A DNA stretch of 64,000 nucleotides from assembly GCF_008801475.1 (NCBI RefSeq), contig NZ_VZPP01000013.1, positions 1 through 64,000 on the forward strand. Reading direction: 5' to 3'. Positions within the stretch are counted from its first letter, which is position 1. Every line of letters starts with the position of its first letter. The notes beneath the pieces were generated by a model. The model searched no databases. It worked only from the letters and a program-made list of their open reading frames with translations, and was not told where the DNA came from. Source of the stretch: Pseudomonas moorei (GTDB lineage Bacteria > Pseudomonadota > Gammaproteobacteria > Pseudomonadales > Pseudomonadaceae). The translations under genes were made by a program, and so were the position numbers. This document shows positions 1 to 9,060 of the stretch, one piece after another.

Positions 1-76
1 CGAAAGTTCGCACTACACACAAACTATCGCATACCCAATTTGCTGAAGCGTCGAAAGACGGTTCGGTACCCGAATT

Positions 77-194
77 TCTTGACGACCATAGAGCATTGGA
101 ACCACCTGATCCCATCCCGAACTCAGAAGTGAAACGATGCATCGCCGATGGTAGTGTGGGGTTTCCCCATGTGAGAGTAGGTCATCGTCAAGAT
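77..194 (+). rRNA. rrf: 5S ribosomal RNA
   Basis: Near-identical to remembered Pseudomonas 5S rRNA: conserved core around 'gatcccatcccgaactcag' and the closing 3' strand 'gtcatcgtcaag', which pairs with 'cttgacgac' at the 5' end. The sequence before it fits the 23S-5S spacer, so this is the end of an rRNA operon whose larger genes lie before the window. The exact ends may be off by a few bases. Confidence 0.95.
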
Positions 195-203
195 TAAATT
201 CCG

Positions 204-236
204 AAACCCCTATCTGCGTATGCAGGTAGGGGTTTT
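204..236 (+). terminator. Terminator of the rRNA operon
   Basis: Fourteen-base stem (aaacccctatctgc / gcaggtaggggttt, one G-T pair) with a four-base loop, followed by a T-rich run, directly after the 5S gene. Confidence 0.85.
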
Positions 237-342
237 GTTTTTGAGCGCGGGAAAGCCCGATTAGTTCGTCACACAAATTTGCACAGTTATTTTCGGTTCA
301 GAACACTAGAATAGGTCCAACTTTTTCGGAGCCGAAGCCTTT

Positions 343-1002
343 ATGTCAGATCCGCTTGACGCCCCCGTGCTGTCAGAATTGCCACTTGGCGATTTGGTGG
401 CGTGTCATGAGTGCGATTTGCTGATGCACAAGCCAAAGCTCGCCCATGGCGAGAAAGCGTTGTGCCCGCGCTGTGGATACGAACTCTACGCTCATCGATA
501 CAACGTTGTGCACCGCAGCCTCGCCTTGGTTATCGCAGCACTGTTGTTATATGTTCCGGCGAACTTTTTACCGATCATGCAGCTCAATCTACTCGGGCAA
601 TCATCGCAAGATACTGTCTGGAGCGGCGTTGTCGGCCTGTTTAACACCGGTATGCAAGGCGTTGCCGTAATTGTATTCCTGTGCAGCATGGGGATACCGC
701 TGCTCAAGCTGCTCTGCCAGTTGACGGTATTGCTGAGCATCCATTTTGATGTCGGCCGCAGTTACGGTTTGCTGCTTTACCGTATTTATCACCACTTGAG
801 AGATTGGGGGATGCTTGAGGTTTACCTCATGGGCGTGCTCGTCGCCATCGTAAAGCTGGCAGATATGGCAGCAATGACCATAGGTCTCGGGCTTGCCTGC
901 TTCGTCGCTTTGCTGTTGGTTCAAGTCTGGCTGGAGGTTGTCATGTCGCCTCACCAGGTCTGGCAGGCTTTATCAGGAGAGGATGCCCATGCGGGCGATT
1001 GA
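343..1002 (+). CDS. pqiA: PqiA-family membrane protein (first of two)
   Basis: Inner-membrane partner of an MCE-type lipid transporter. The 219-residue protein has an N-terminal zinc-ribbon (CHEC near residue 22 and CPRC near residue 41) followed by hydrophobic segments around residues 62-78, 103-130, 150-175 and 178-200, the usual layout of one PqiA half. E. coli PqiA fuses two such halves; here they are two separate genes. It overlaps the next gene by 14 bases. A weak ribosome site (cggag) precedes the ATG. The family is linked to envelope integrity and was named for paraquat induction; the substrate here is inferred to be lipid. Confidence 0.88.
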   Translation: MSDPLDAPVLSELPLGDLVACHECDLLMHKPKLAHGEKALCPRCGYELYAHRYNVVHRSLALVIAALLLYVPANFLPIMQLNLLGQSSQDTVWSGVVGLFNTGMQGVAVIVFLCSMGIPLLKLLCQLTVLLSIHFDVGRSYGLLLYRIYHHLRDWGMLEVYLMGVLVAIVKLADMAAMTIGLGLACFVALLLVQVWLEVVMSPHQVWQALSGEDAHAGD

Positions 1003-1612
1003 TGCAGGCATTCTGATTTGCGCCGAATGCCATGAATTGAACAAGCAGGAAGCTGGTGCCGATGAGCAGGTGTGTACTCGCTGTGGGGCGATGGTGCATG
1101 CCCGCCGTCCCAATAGCCTGATGCGCACCTGGGCGTTGCTGATTACCGCCGCCATTCTCTACATACCCGCCAATGTGCTGCCCATCATGACTGTGAGTTC
1201 GCTGGGCAAGGGCGACCCCAGCACTATCATGTCCGGCGTGATCCAGTTGGTTCAGCACGGCATGATTCCCATTGCCGCCGTGGTTTTTATCGCCAGTATC
1301 CTGGTACCCACGTTCAAATTGGTGGGCATTGCACTGCTGCTGTATTCCGTACAGCGTCGTCAGCCACTATCAGCCCGCCAACGCATATGGATGTACCGTT
1401 TCATCGAGTTCATCGGCCGCTGGTCAATGCTCGATATCTTTGTGATCGCCATTCTGGTGGCAGTCGTGAACTTTGGACGACTGGCCAGCGTCGAAGCCGA
1501 TCTTGGCGCCATCGCTTTCGCCAGCGTGGTCATCTTGACCATGCTGGCTGCAGTTACTTTCGATCCCCGACTGATTTGGGATAACACGGAGTCGGACGAC
1601 GACCATGACTGA
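989..1612 (+). CDS. pqiA: PqiA-family membrane protein (second of two)
   Basis: Second half of the split PqiA system, about 207 residues. It has its own CAEC and CTRC zinc-ribbon pairs in the first 45 residues, then four hydrophobic segments. I chose the ATG at 989 (MRAIDAGILICAEC) because a strong ribosome site, aggagagg, lies six bases upstream; an in-frame ATG at 983 sits too close to it. It overlaps the first pqiA gene by 14 bases and the MCE gene by 8, so the three are translationally coupled. Confidence 0.88.
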   Translation: MRAIDAGILICAECHELNKQEAGADEQVCTRCGAMVHARRPNSLMRTWALLITAAILYIPANVLPIMTVSSLGKGDPSTIMSGVIQLVQHGMIPIAAVVFIASILVPTFKLVGIALLLYSVQRRQPLSARQRIWMYRFIEFIGRWSMLDIFVIAILVAVVNFGRLASVEADLGAIAFASVVILTMLAAVTFDPRLIWDNTESDDDHD

Positions 1613-3908
1613 ATTGCCAACAGCAAAAACCCGACCGGCCTCGAACTGGTCGGCTATTTGGGTGCTACCCCTGATTGCCTTGATCATCGGCGGCTGGCTG
1701 GGCTGGCGTGCCTATACCGAGACAGGCATCGAGATCCAGGTACGCTTTGAAAGCGGCGAAGGCATTCAGGCCAACAAGACCGAAGTCGTCTACAAAGGCA
1801 TGTCGGTCGGCAAAGTGAAAGCGCTCAAACTCGATGATGAAGGCGCCTCCAAAGGCGTAATCGCCACCGTCGAAATGAACAAGGACGTGGAGCAATACCT
1901 GCGTACCAGTACGCGCTTCTGGTTGGTCAAGCCGAGCGTAACCCTGGCCGGGATCACTGGCCTGGAGACCTTGGTATCGGGCAATTACGTCGCGATCAGC
2001 CCGGGTGAAGGTGAGCCCACCCGAAAATTCAAGGCGCTGGCCCAAGAGCCACCGCTCTCCGACGCCCAGCCGGGCCTGCACCTGACGATCAAGGCTGATC
2101 GCTTGGGCTCTTTGAATCGTGGTAGCCCGGTGTTCTACAAACAGATCAAGGTCGGCCAGATCAAAAGCTACGAGCTGTCCGAAGATCAGAGCACCGTTGA
2201 GCTCAAGGTCTTCATCGAGCCGACCTACGCCAAACTGGTGCGTAAGCACACGCGTTTCTGGAACGCCAGCGGCATCAGCATCGATGCCAACCTGTCGGGG
2301 GTGAAGGTGCGCAGCGAGTCCCTGGCCAGCATCGTCGCGGGCGGTATTGCGTTCGCCACGCCGGAAAACCGCAAGGACAGCCCACCCACCGATCCGAGTC
2401 TACCGTTCCGGCTCTATGAAGACTTCGATGCCGCAGCGGCCGGAATCAAGGTCAAGGTCAAACTCAGTGACTTCGAAGGTTTGCAGGCCGGTCGTACGCC
2501 AGTGATGTACAAAGGCATCCAGGTCGGCACGCTCAAGGCGCTTAAGGTCGATCCAGACTTGTCCGCTGCCACTGCCGAATTGACGCTGGACCCGCTCGCC
2601 GAGGATTACCTGGTCGATGGCACCCAGTTCTGGGTCGTCAAGCCGTCGATCTCTCTCGCGGGCATCACTGGCCTTGAGGCGCTGGTCAAGGGTAACTACA
2701 TCGCCGTGCGTCCCGGGGATAAAGGCGCTGCACCGCAACGCGAGTTCGTCGCACGGCCCAAGGCGCCGCCGCTGGACCTGCGTTCGCCGGGTTTGCATCT
2801 GGTGTTGTTCACCGAGAACCTCGGTTCGCTGGAGGTCGGCAGTCCGGTTCTGTACAAGCAGGTCAAGGTCGGCTCGGTACAGAGCTATCAGTTCTCGCGC
2901 AAAAAGAACCAACTGGTGATTGGCGTTCACATCGAGAAGGAATACGAAAACCTGGTCAACGCCTCGACCCGGTTCTGGAATGCCAGCGGCATTACCCTGA
3001 CGGGCGGGCTGACCGGAGGGATTCAAGTCAAAAGTGAATCGCTGCAGAGCCTGATGGCGGGTGGCATTGCCTTTGAAACGCCGCAGGCCAAGGCGCCATT
3101 GCAAAAGCGCATTCCGCGTTTCCGGCTGTTTGCCAGTCATGACGAGGCTACGCAAAAAGGCGAGGTGATCACGATCAAGGTAGACCGCGCCGATGGCTTG
3201 CGCGCCGGTACACCGATCCGCTTCAAAGGACTGGATGTCGGCAAGATTGAAAACGTCGACCTCACGGATGACCTGCAATCGGTGCTTCTAAGCGCGCGGA
3301 TCACTGAAGTGCCTGAGCGGATCGCTCGCGTCGGTAGTCAATTCTGGGTGGTCAAGCCTGAGCTGGGGTTGATCAAGACCTCCAACCTGGAAACCTTGGT
3401 GACCGGGCAATACATTGAGGTCCAGCCTGCGCCGAAGAACCTCGGTCCGCAGAAGAACTTCACGGCCCTGGCCAGCCCGCCGGAGAGCGCCAAGGTTGAA
3501 GCCGGATTAAGCGTGGTGCTTAGCGCGGCACGGCGTGGTTCGCTCAAAGCCGGTGTACCGGTAACGTACCGTGAAATCACCGTCGGCAAAGTGACCGGGT
3601 ACGAGCTGGGTCAGACCGCAGACCGCGTGTTGATCCACATTCTGATCGAGCCGAAGTACGCGCCGTTGGTTCGCAGCGGCACTCGCTTCTGGAACACCAG
3701 TGGTTTTGATTTTGATGTCGGACTGTTCAAGGGGGCGACACTACGCACCGAGTCGCTGGAGACCATGATTCAGGGTGGGGTTGCGTTTGCCACTCCGGAT
3801 GGCGAGCGCATGGGCAGTCCGGCACGGGCAGAGCAGACGTTCCCGTTGTTCGACAAGTTCGAAGAGGAATGGCTGACCTGGGCGCCGAAAATTTCCCTGG
3901 GTAAATAA
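1605..3908 (+). CDS. pqiB: PqiB-like MCE protein with six MCE domains
   Basis: Periplasm-spanning lipid-transport protein of the MCE superfamily. One N-terminal transmembrane helix (about residues 15-37) is followed by six MCE domains beginning near residues 41, 157, 279, 395, 519 and 632. They alternate between two types: odd domains carry FWLVKP/FWVVKP and a GITGLE-like segment (SNLE in the fifth), even domains carry RFWN.SG and a VRSESL-like segment. This suggests triplication of a two-domain unit. E. coli PqiB has three MCE domains and LetB seven, so six is intermediate. MCE rings stack into a hollow tube, so domain number should set tube length. It follows the two pqiA genes with an 8-base overlap. 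No PqiC lipoprotein gene follows. Confidence 0.9.
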   Translation: MTELPTAKTRPASNWSAIWVLPLIALIIGGWLGWRAYTETGIEIQVRFESGEGIQANKTEVVYKGMSVGKVKALKLDDEGASKGVIATVEMNKDVEQYLRTSTRFWLVKPSVTLAGITGLETLVSGNYVAISPGEGEPTRKFKALAQEPPLSDAQPGLHLTIKADRLGSLNRGSPVFYKQIKVGQIKSYELSEDQSTVELKVFIEPTYAKLVRKHTRFWNASGISIDANLSGVKVRSESLASIVAGGIAFATPENRKDSPPTDPSLPFRLYEDFDAAAAGIKVKVKLSDFEGLQAGRTPVMYKGIQVGTLKALKVDPDLSAATAELTLDPLAEDYLVDGTQFWVVKPSISLAGITGLEALVKGNYIAVRPGDKGAAPQREFVARPKAPPLDLRSPGLHLVLFTENLGSLEVGSPVLYKQVKVGSVQSYQFSRKKNQLVIGVHIEKEYENLVNASTRFWNASGITLTGGLTGGIQVKSESLQSLMAGGIAFETPQAKAPLQKRIPRFRLFASHDEATQKGEVITIKVDRADGLRAGTPIRFKGLDVGKIENVDLTDDLQSVLLSARITEVPERIARVGSQFWVVKPELGLIKTSNLETLVTGQYIEVQPAPKNLGPQKNFTALASPPESAKVEAGLSVVLSAARRGSLKAGVPVTYREITVGKVTGYELGQTADRVLIHILIEPKYAPLVRSGTRFWNTSGFDFDVGLFKGATLRTESLETMIQGGVAFATPDGERMGSPARAEQTFPLFDKFEEEWLTWAPKISLGK

Positions 3909-3956
3909 TCCCTGGCGTATGGGGCGTCTATAGTGACACCTTCGTCGGTACGCCAC

Positions 3957-3982
3957 CCGGAGCAAGCCCGCTCCTACAGAGG
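3957..3982. repeat. Possible REP-like fragment
   Basis: The stretch 'ggagcaagcccgctcctaca' resembles the GGAGCAAGC...GCTCCTACA arms of the REP palindromes found elsewhere in this window. It lies between pqiB and the bidirectional terminator. A single degenerate copy, so only a weak call. Confidence 0.4.
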
Positions 3983-4014
3983 GCTCGGTTGCTCGCAAAG
4001 ATAAAGCCCAAATG

Positions 4015-4049
4015 AAAAAGGCCGCGATCCTGGGGATCGCGGCCTTTTT
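4015..4049. terminator. Bidirectional terminator between pqiB and mksB
   Basis: Perfect hairpin aaaaaggccgcgatcc / ggatcgcggccttttt separated by two to three bases, with A and T runs on both sides. It serves both convergent operons. Confidence 0.88.
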
Positions 4050-4069
4050 CATTGCCATCAATTCAAGCG

Positions 4070-6910
4070 TCAGACCGCATCCAGCTCCGGCTCGTCCGCT
4101 TCAACATTGACCGTCGCCTTCACCTGATCGTGACGGCGGATGTATTTCCAGTCCGCTTCGTCGATGTAGATGCCGGCCGGGCCGCTGCCGCCTTCCAGGT
4201 CGATAGCGACACTGGCGCAGACCTGCGGCTTCACACTCGCCAGGATCGGTACGAAACCCAGTTGCAGGCTGGTTTCCAGCAACGCCGCCTGATTTTTCTC
4301 GTCGATGTCCGCTGCCTCATCGAGGTAGTACGGCAAGCGCACACGACCAGCCAGGTCGCGATCCATCAAGTGCAGCAACAGGTACATGTTGGTCAGCGCC
4401 TTGATGGTCATCGTGGTGCCGTTGGACGCGGCGCCGTCGATGTCGGTGTGGATCACTGGTTGACCGTTGACCTTGGTGATCTCGAACGCCAATTCAAACA
4501 AGTCCTTGAGGCCGAGCTGGTTATGGTTCGCCGCCACCAGGCGTGCCAGATACTCCTTGGCCTCTTCGTTCTTGTTGTCCTGTTCCGCGCTCTGGCTCAG
4601 ATCGAACACCGACAGGGTCTCGCCTTCTTCGTACTGGCCGGCGCTGTGGATGATCTGGTCGATATGCTTGAGCGCTTCCTTGTTCGGCGCCAGCACGATG
4701 CGGAAGCTCTGCAGGTTGGACACCTGACGCTTGTTGATCTCGCGGTTGAACAACGCCAACTGGTGCTCGAGGCTGTCGTAGTCGCTGCGGATGTTACGCA
4801 GGGTCCGGGCGATGTCCGTGACGGCGGCACGCCGCGCCTTGCCCAGGGTCAGGGCCTCGTCGGTGCGGTGTGCGTACGCGTTGATCAGCAGTTGCAGGCG
4901 GCGCTCCATATCGTCTTCGCTGTCGAACTTGGCCACGCCCTTGAGGCGCACCTGAGCGTACAGCGCTTCGATCTGGCCGTCGGCACGCAGCAGACCTTGC
5001 CAACTGTCCTGATAATCGTTGAGCAGCGGCAACAGGTTATCCATGGAATCGTCGATCGGGTCCATGAAAGGCGTGCCGAAAGGCAGGTCCGCCGGCAGCA
5101 ATTGACGGCGGCGCAGGGCGTCATCGAGCGTGCGTTGCTTGGCCTCCATGTCGGCGATCTGCCGGCCGACCAGTTGCAGCTTGGCCGAGAGTTGCTGAAC
5201 ACGTTCGGTGAAGGCATCGCTTGAACGCTTCAATTCATCCTGCGCGGCTTCCATCTGCGCCAGCTGCTCAAGCTTGTCGCCTTCCTCGGCGCTCAGGGTC
5301 TGGGCGCGACGGAAATCCTCCAGGGCTTTCTGCGCATCCAGTACTTGTTGGTACAGCGCTTCGGTCTGGGTCTTGCTCGCGGCGCGGTCAGCGGCCACGG
5401 CTTGTTGGGTTTTCAGTTGCTTGAGTTCTTTCTCCAGACGCTCCTTCTGGTCGCGCAATGCCGCGCGGTCAGCCAGCGCCTGCAGGGCGGGCGGTTCGAT
5501 GTGCGAAAGGTCGATGGACAGCCCGGGCACTTCGAAGCGTTCGCCCTTGAAGCCATCGAGGATCAGTTCCACCGATTTGACCCAGTCGCCATTGTCGTCC
5601 AGCACAATGCCGTGCTCGCCCAGCGGCAGGCTGAACAAGGCGCTGTTGAACAGACGCATCAGGCGCTCGACGTCCTGCTGCGAGAACTCTTCGCGCAAAC
5701 GCGCGTAGCTGTTGTTGTCGGCGTGATCGAGTTGCTGCTTGACCGACTTCAGGCGTTTTTCCAGGTCGCGCAGACGTTCGTCGAGGTCTTCGGCGCTGAA
5801 CTGGCGGGACTGAGCGAGTGCACCGGCCAGTTCATCGTGGGCGTCCTTGGCCGCGAGCAACTGCTGCTCCAGCACCTTGACGTCGTCGATCAGCGCAAAG
5901 CGATGCTTGAGCACCGACAGCTCGCCGAGCCAGCGCTGGATGCCGGTGATTTCCCGCTCCAGACGCATCAGTTCCTGAGTGCCACCGCGCTGATCGTTTT
6001 GCAGTTCGTCCTGCTCGCGACGGTAGTGTTCGGCCTGGATCGTCAGCTCTTCCTTGCGTGCGCCGGCGTAGTCGGACCAGGTGCCGAGCAGGGAGTCGAG
6101 CAATGGCGAAATCCGGTGCAGTTTGCCGCGCAGGATGTCGCGCTGTTTCACGCCATTGGCCAAGGCCTCGACCAATGGACCGGCGGCGACCAGCGAGTTG
6201 TAGTCCTGCTCCATGCGTCGTACATCGCGGAAGGCTTCTTCGCACGCCGCGATGTAGTCCACGCTACCGGAACGCAGGCTGTGTTCGAAGGCGTCGAGGA
6301 ACAATTGCTTGAGCTTGGCCGCAGTGATTTCACGCATGTGCAGCAGGTTGATGAACAGGGCGCGGAAGGTCTTCAGGCTCTGCTCACTGGTGGAGCGTAG
6401 CGGGATCAGCGTCAGGTCCAGCGGGATCGAGGTGTGTCCACCGACCAGCAGGCGACGCAGTTCATCCGGCTTGAGTTCGTAGGCCTTCAGGCCTTCGCGT
6501 TCAAGGTTGGTGAACAGCTCTTTCTGACGCAGGCAGGTGTCGTTTTTCTGGTAATGAGACAGGTCCAGATTGCCGGCATAGGCAAAGAACTGGTGACCGA
6601 AACCGCCACCCGGACCGCGACCGACCACGCCGATCACATGCGGACCGTGGGGCAGGTTGACTTCCACCAGGATGTAACTGGTGTCCGAGGCGAAGTAGAA
6701 GCGCCGGGATTGTTCCAGGCTGTACTTGCCGAAACTCATGTCCGACATGCGCGCCAGGATCGGGAACTGCAGGGCGTTGATCGAGGCGGATTTGCCCAGG
6801 TTGTTCGCGCCGTAGACCGACAGTGGCTCTTCCAGCGGGAACAGGCCGAGGCTGTAACCAGCGGTGTTCAGTAGGGCAAAGCGGCGGATGCCGTAGCGTT
6901 CCTTGCTCAT
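4070..6910 (-). CDS. mksB: MksB, SMC-like ATPase of the MksBEF condensin
   Basis: SMC-like subunit of a MukBEF-related condensin that organises the chromosome. Of its 946 residues, the N-terminal head holds a Walker A motif GANNLGKS at residues 34-41; two long coiled-coil arms (about 275-400 and 470-760) flank a hinge; the C-terminal head has a Walker B motif, YYLDEAADID, near residue 860. The ABC signature is degenerate (SNGTT near 824), as expected for Mks/Muk heads rather than canonical SMC. It starts with an ATGA overlap on mksE and is last in the mksF-mksE-mksB operon. The length matches what I recall for the P. aeruginosa protein. Confidence 0.92.
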   Translation of the reverse strand: MSKERYGIRRFALLNTAGYSLGLFPLEEPLSVYGANNLGKSASINALQFPILARMSDMSFGKYSLEQSRRFYFASDTSYILVEVNLPHGPHVIGVVGRGPGGGFGHQFFAYAGNLDLSHYQKNDTCLRQKELFTNLEREGLKAYELKPDELRRLLVGGHTSIPLDLTLIPLRSTSEQSLKTFRALFINLLHMREITAAKLKQLFLDAFEHSLRSGSVDYIAACEEAFRDVRRMEQDYNSLVAAGPLVEALANGVKQRDILRGKLHRISPLLDSLLGTWSDYAGARKEELTIQAEHYRREQDELQNDQRGGTQELMRLEREITGIQRWLGELSVLKHRFALIDDVKVLEQQLLAAKDAHDELAGALAQSRQFSAEDLDERLRDLEKRLKSVKQQLDHADNNSYARLREEFSQQDVERLMRLFNSALFSLPLGEHGIVLDDNGDWVKSVELILDGFKGERFEVPGLSIDLSHIEPPALQALADRAALRDQKERLEKELKQLKTQQAVAADRAASKTQTEALYQQVLDAQKALEDFRRAQTLSAEEGDKLEQLAQMEAAQDELKRSSDAFTERVQQLSAKLQLVGRQIADMEAKQRTLDDALRRRQLLPADLPFGTPFMDPIDDSMDNLLPLLNDYQDSWQGLLRADGQIEALYAQVRLKGVAKFDSEDDMERRLQLLINAYAHRTDEALTLGKARRAAVTDIARTLRNIRSDYDSLEHQLALFNREINKRQVSNLQSFRIVLAPNKEALKHIDQIIHSAGQYEEGETLSVFDLSQSAEQDNKNEEAKEYLARLVAANHNQLGLKDLFELAFEITKVNGQPVIHTDIDGAASNGTTMTIKALTNMYLLLHLMDRDLAGRVRLPYYLDEAADIDEKNQAALLETSLQLGFVPILASVKPQVCASVAIDLEGGSGPAGIYIDEADWKYIRRHDQVKATVNVEADEPELDAV

Positions 6911-7608
6911 GCGTCGAGCTCCTGTTCTTCGGCGATGGCACGGGCCAGCGCGTCTTCTTCGCTTTCACCGTCGAACTCGCTGAGGTCCAAGGGATCATCG
7001 GTCTGCAGCAGCTTTTCATCGCTGTCTTCGTCGATCAGCACCGGCGCCGGCAGTGGCAGCACGCTGTGCAGGCTGGCCGCCAGATCGCGGTCCTGTTGAA
7101 CCGACAGGCACACATCGAGGAAACGGTGCATCGGCGGCAGGAAGCGGTAGACGCCGTTTTCTTCCCCGGCGAAGCCGAGCTGGGTCATGCGGCGCATGAT
7201 TTTTTCTTCGAGTTCGTCCTGGGTCTGCACTTCGGCCTGGATGAACAGGTCGCGATATTTCTCGAGCAGCGACGGCAGTTCATCACGGCCGAGGCTGCCG
7301 CCGTCGAGCACGGCGATCGGGTCGCGGCCCTGGTCGGCCAGGTGCTCGACGAGGATGAAGGTGAACAGCGCCAGGCGCTGGGCCGTCTTGTTCACCGCCG
7401 CCGCCGCGAGATCCGGCACGAAGTAGTAGAAACCACGGGTGTCGCAGACCAGTTCAAAGCCCAGCGCCTTGAACAGCGTGCGGTACTGGTCCTGAAAATT
7501 CGACAACTGCGCGTACAGCTCTGGATCGCGACGGCTGACGTGGTAGCCCTTGAACAGCTCGCGAAAGATCGGCGCCAGCTGAGACAGTTCGGATAGATCA
7601 AGTTGCAT
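6907..7608 (-). CDS. mksE: MksE, condensin accessory subunit
   Basis: Winged-helix accessory subunit (KITE type) that bridges the kleisin MksF and modulates MksB. The protein is about 233 residues, with a globular first 200 residues and a very acidic tail. I place the start at MQLDLSEL (ATG 7606-7608), which overlaps mksF by 11 bases; in-frame ATGs at 7623 and 7656 are alternatives, and none has a clear ribosome site, consistent with translational coupling. Its stop overlaps the mksB start as ATGA. Identity rests on gene order and resemblance to the P. aeruginosa operon. Confidence 0.87.
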   Translation of the reverse strand: MQLDLSELSQLAPIFRELFKGYHVSRRDPELYAQLSNFQDQYRTLFKALGFELVCDTRGFYYFVPDLAAAAVNKTAQRLALFTFILVEHLADQGRDPIAVLDGGSLGRDELPSLLEKYRDLFIQAEVQTQDELEEKIMRRMTQLGFAGEENGVYRFLPPMHRFLDVCLSVQQDRDLAASLHSVLPLPAPVLIDEDSDEKLLQTDDPLDLSEFDGESEEDALARAIAEEQELDA

Positions 7609-8893
7609 GGGGAGTACTGGCATAGAGGGTGCTCGCAGAATTCTCGGAGGCATCATCGCCGGCCGAGAGCAGGGCGAAGGAGCGCAGGCTGACCTGGTGC
7701 TCGTGTGTGAAGTAATCGCGGCGTTCCAGACGTTCGCGTCTGAAGCGTTTTTCCCGCGACAGGCGTGAGAACCAATACAGCAATTCGTCGGTGGCGCCGT
7801 CCGGTTCCTGCTCCAGCAGCCAGGTCATCAGGTCCGGCATCGGCAGGGCCTCTTCGCAGCGGTCGAGCATTTCCCGAACTGTGCGTGGCGCGCGCGGCGC
7901 ATCGCCGCCCTTTTGGGTCTTGTGCGCCTTGGGGAAGCGGGCCGGTTTCGGCTCGAATCGGGCCAAGGCGTAAACGTAGGCCTCGACCTGACTGGCGCTA
8001 CCAAGGAATGTACTTTGCGGCCGGGTGAACATCGGCATCGCGGCTTGTGGCACGGCGTCGATACCCTTGCGGCGAATCATCGACAGGGCCAGTGCCGCAC
8101 CACGGGTCACGGCGTTGTGACGGCGGGCTTCTTCACGCAATGGCAGCAGCAGTTCGCGGGCGTGACGCAGGGTCAACTGGGCGCTGGTCTGCATTTCGAG
8201 GATCCGCGCGTGGGTGCGCAGCAGCATGTCGTCGTCAACCAGATGGCCCAGGCGTTGCTGCTCGGTGAGCATCTTCAGCAGAACGTTTTCGACCTTGCGC
8301 ACACCTTGTTCAAACGCGCCGTCGGCGTTGACCAACTGAATCATCGGCTCGACGTATTCGTCCCAGGTCGCCAGGACTTCAGCGTAACGCTGGCGCAGCG
8401 GGATCTGTCGGTCGCTGGTCTTGGCCCGCTCGGCAACAGCCACCAGGGCTTGTTCGTCGTTGGCGAGTTTTTTCAATACATCGCGTACGCGCATGTCGAG
8501 CAGGCGCAGTTGGCGCGCCAGATCGTTGCCGTCGCGGATGTCGAAGGCATCCTGGATGTAGCCGGCCAGGCGTTCGAGATGTCGCAAATAGGCTTCGATC
8601 TCCAGGCACAGGCCCAGACGGTGTTCACGGCGCAGGTAAGCGAGGAAGTCGTGGATCTGCGCGTTGAGCTCGAAACGGTTCGGGCTTTTCGCCACGGGAA
8701 CCAGAATGTCGAGGCGAATCCACACGTCCAGCAGGCTGGTGATGTCCTGCGGCGTACTGTCGAGTTGCTGGGCGGCCAACTGTGAACGCAGTTCGTTGAG
8801 GCTCAGTGTGCCTTGGTCGAAGTGCTCGCACAGTGGCTCCAGAAGTGCCCAGTGTTCAGCGAGGGCGCGCAAGACGCGCTTGGGTTCGATCAT
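7598..8893 (-). CDS. mksF: MksF, kleisin subunit of the MksBEF condensin
   Basis: Kleisin that closes the MksB ring. The protein of about 431 residues is largely helical, with a winged-helix-like N-terminus and a charged linker near residues 320-350. I chose the ATG at 8893 (MIEPKRVLRAL) because a TACAAT -10-like element lies just upstream at about 8929-8934 and the extra 22 residues from an alternative GTG at 8959 look non-conserved. It is first in the operon and overlaps mksE. No toprim nuclease gene (MksG/JetD) follows, so this resembles the housekeeping form rather than the plasmid-defence Wadjet form. Confidence 0.88.
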   Translation of the reverse strand: MIEPKRVLRALAEHWALLEPLCEHFDQGTLSLNELRSQLAAQQLDSTPQDITSLLDVWIRLDILVPVAKSPNRFELNAQIHDFLAYLRREHRLGLCLEIEAYLRHLERLAGYIQDAFDIRDGNDLARQLRLLDMRVRDVLKKLANDEQALVAVAERAKTSDRQIPLRQRYAEVLATWDEYVEPMIQLVNADGAFEQGVRKVENVLLKMLTEQQRLGHLVDDDMLLRTHARILEMQTSAQLTLRHARELLLPLREEARRHNAVTRGAALALSMIRRKGIDAVPQAAMPMFTRPQSTFLGSASQVEAYVYALARFEPKPARFPKAHKTQKGGDAPRAPRTVREMLDRCEEALPMPDLMTWLLEQEPDGATDELLYWFSRLSREKRFRRERLERRDYFTHEHQVSLRSFALLSAGDDASENSASTLYASTPHAT

Positions 8894-9060
8894 CGGAATG
8901 GCCGGCTGGTTGGCGATTAAAAGCCGAGATTGTACTGCATCGGGGCCGATGCGATTCACTCTCGGGACGGACTGTCGCTTTTCTAACGATCAACTGCGGG
9001 CGATCTTGAGCGAAGGGCTGTAGAATCACCGCACTTTAGTTATCCACAAGTGGCCGACCT

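Noticed and set aside
4052..6400. Long plus-strand reading frames opposite mksB (390 and 351 codons)
   Set aside because: They run antisense to a gene with clear Walker motifs; such mirror frames are common in GC-rich DNA and their products have no sensible composition or motif.
8894..8959. N-terminal extension of mksF from a GTG at 8959
   Set aside because: The extra 22 residues look non-conserved and a likely -10 element falls inside them.
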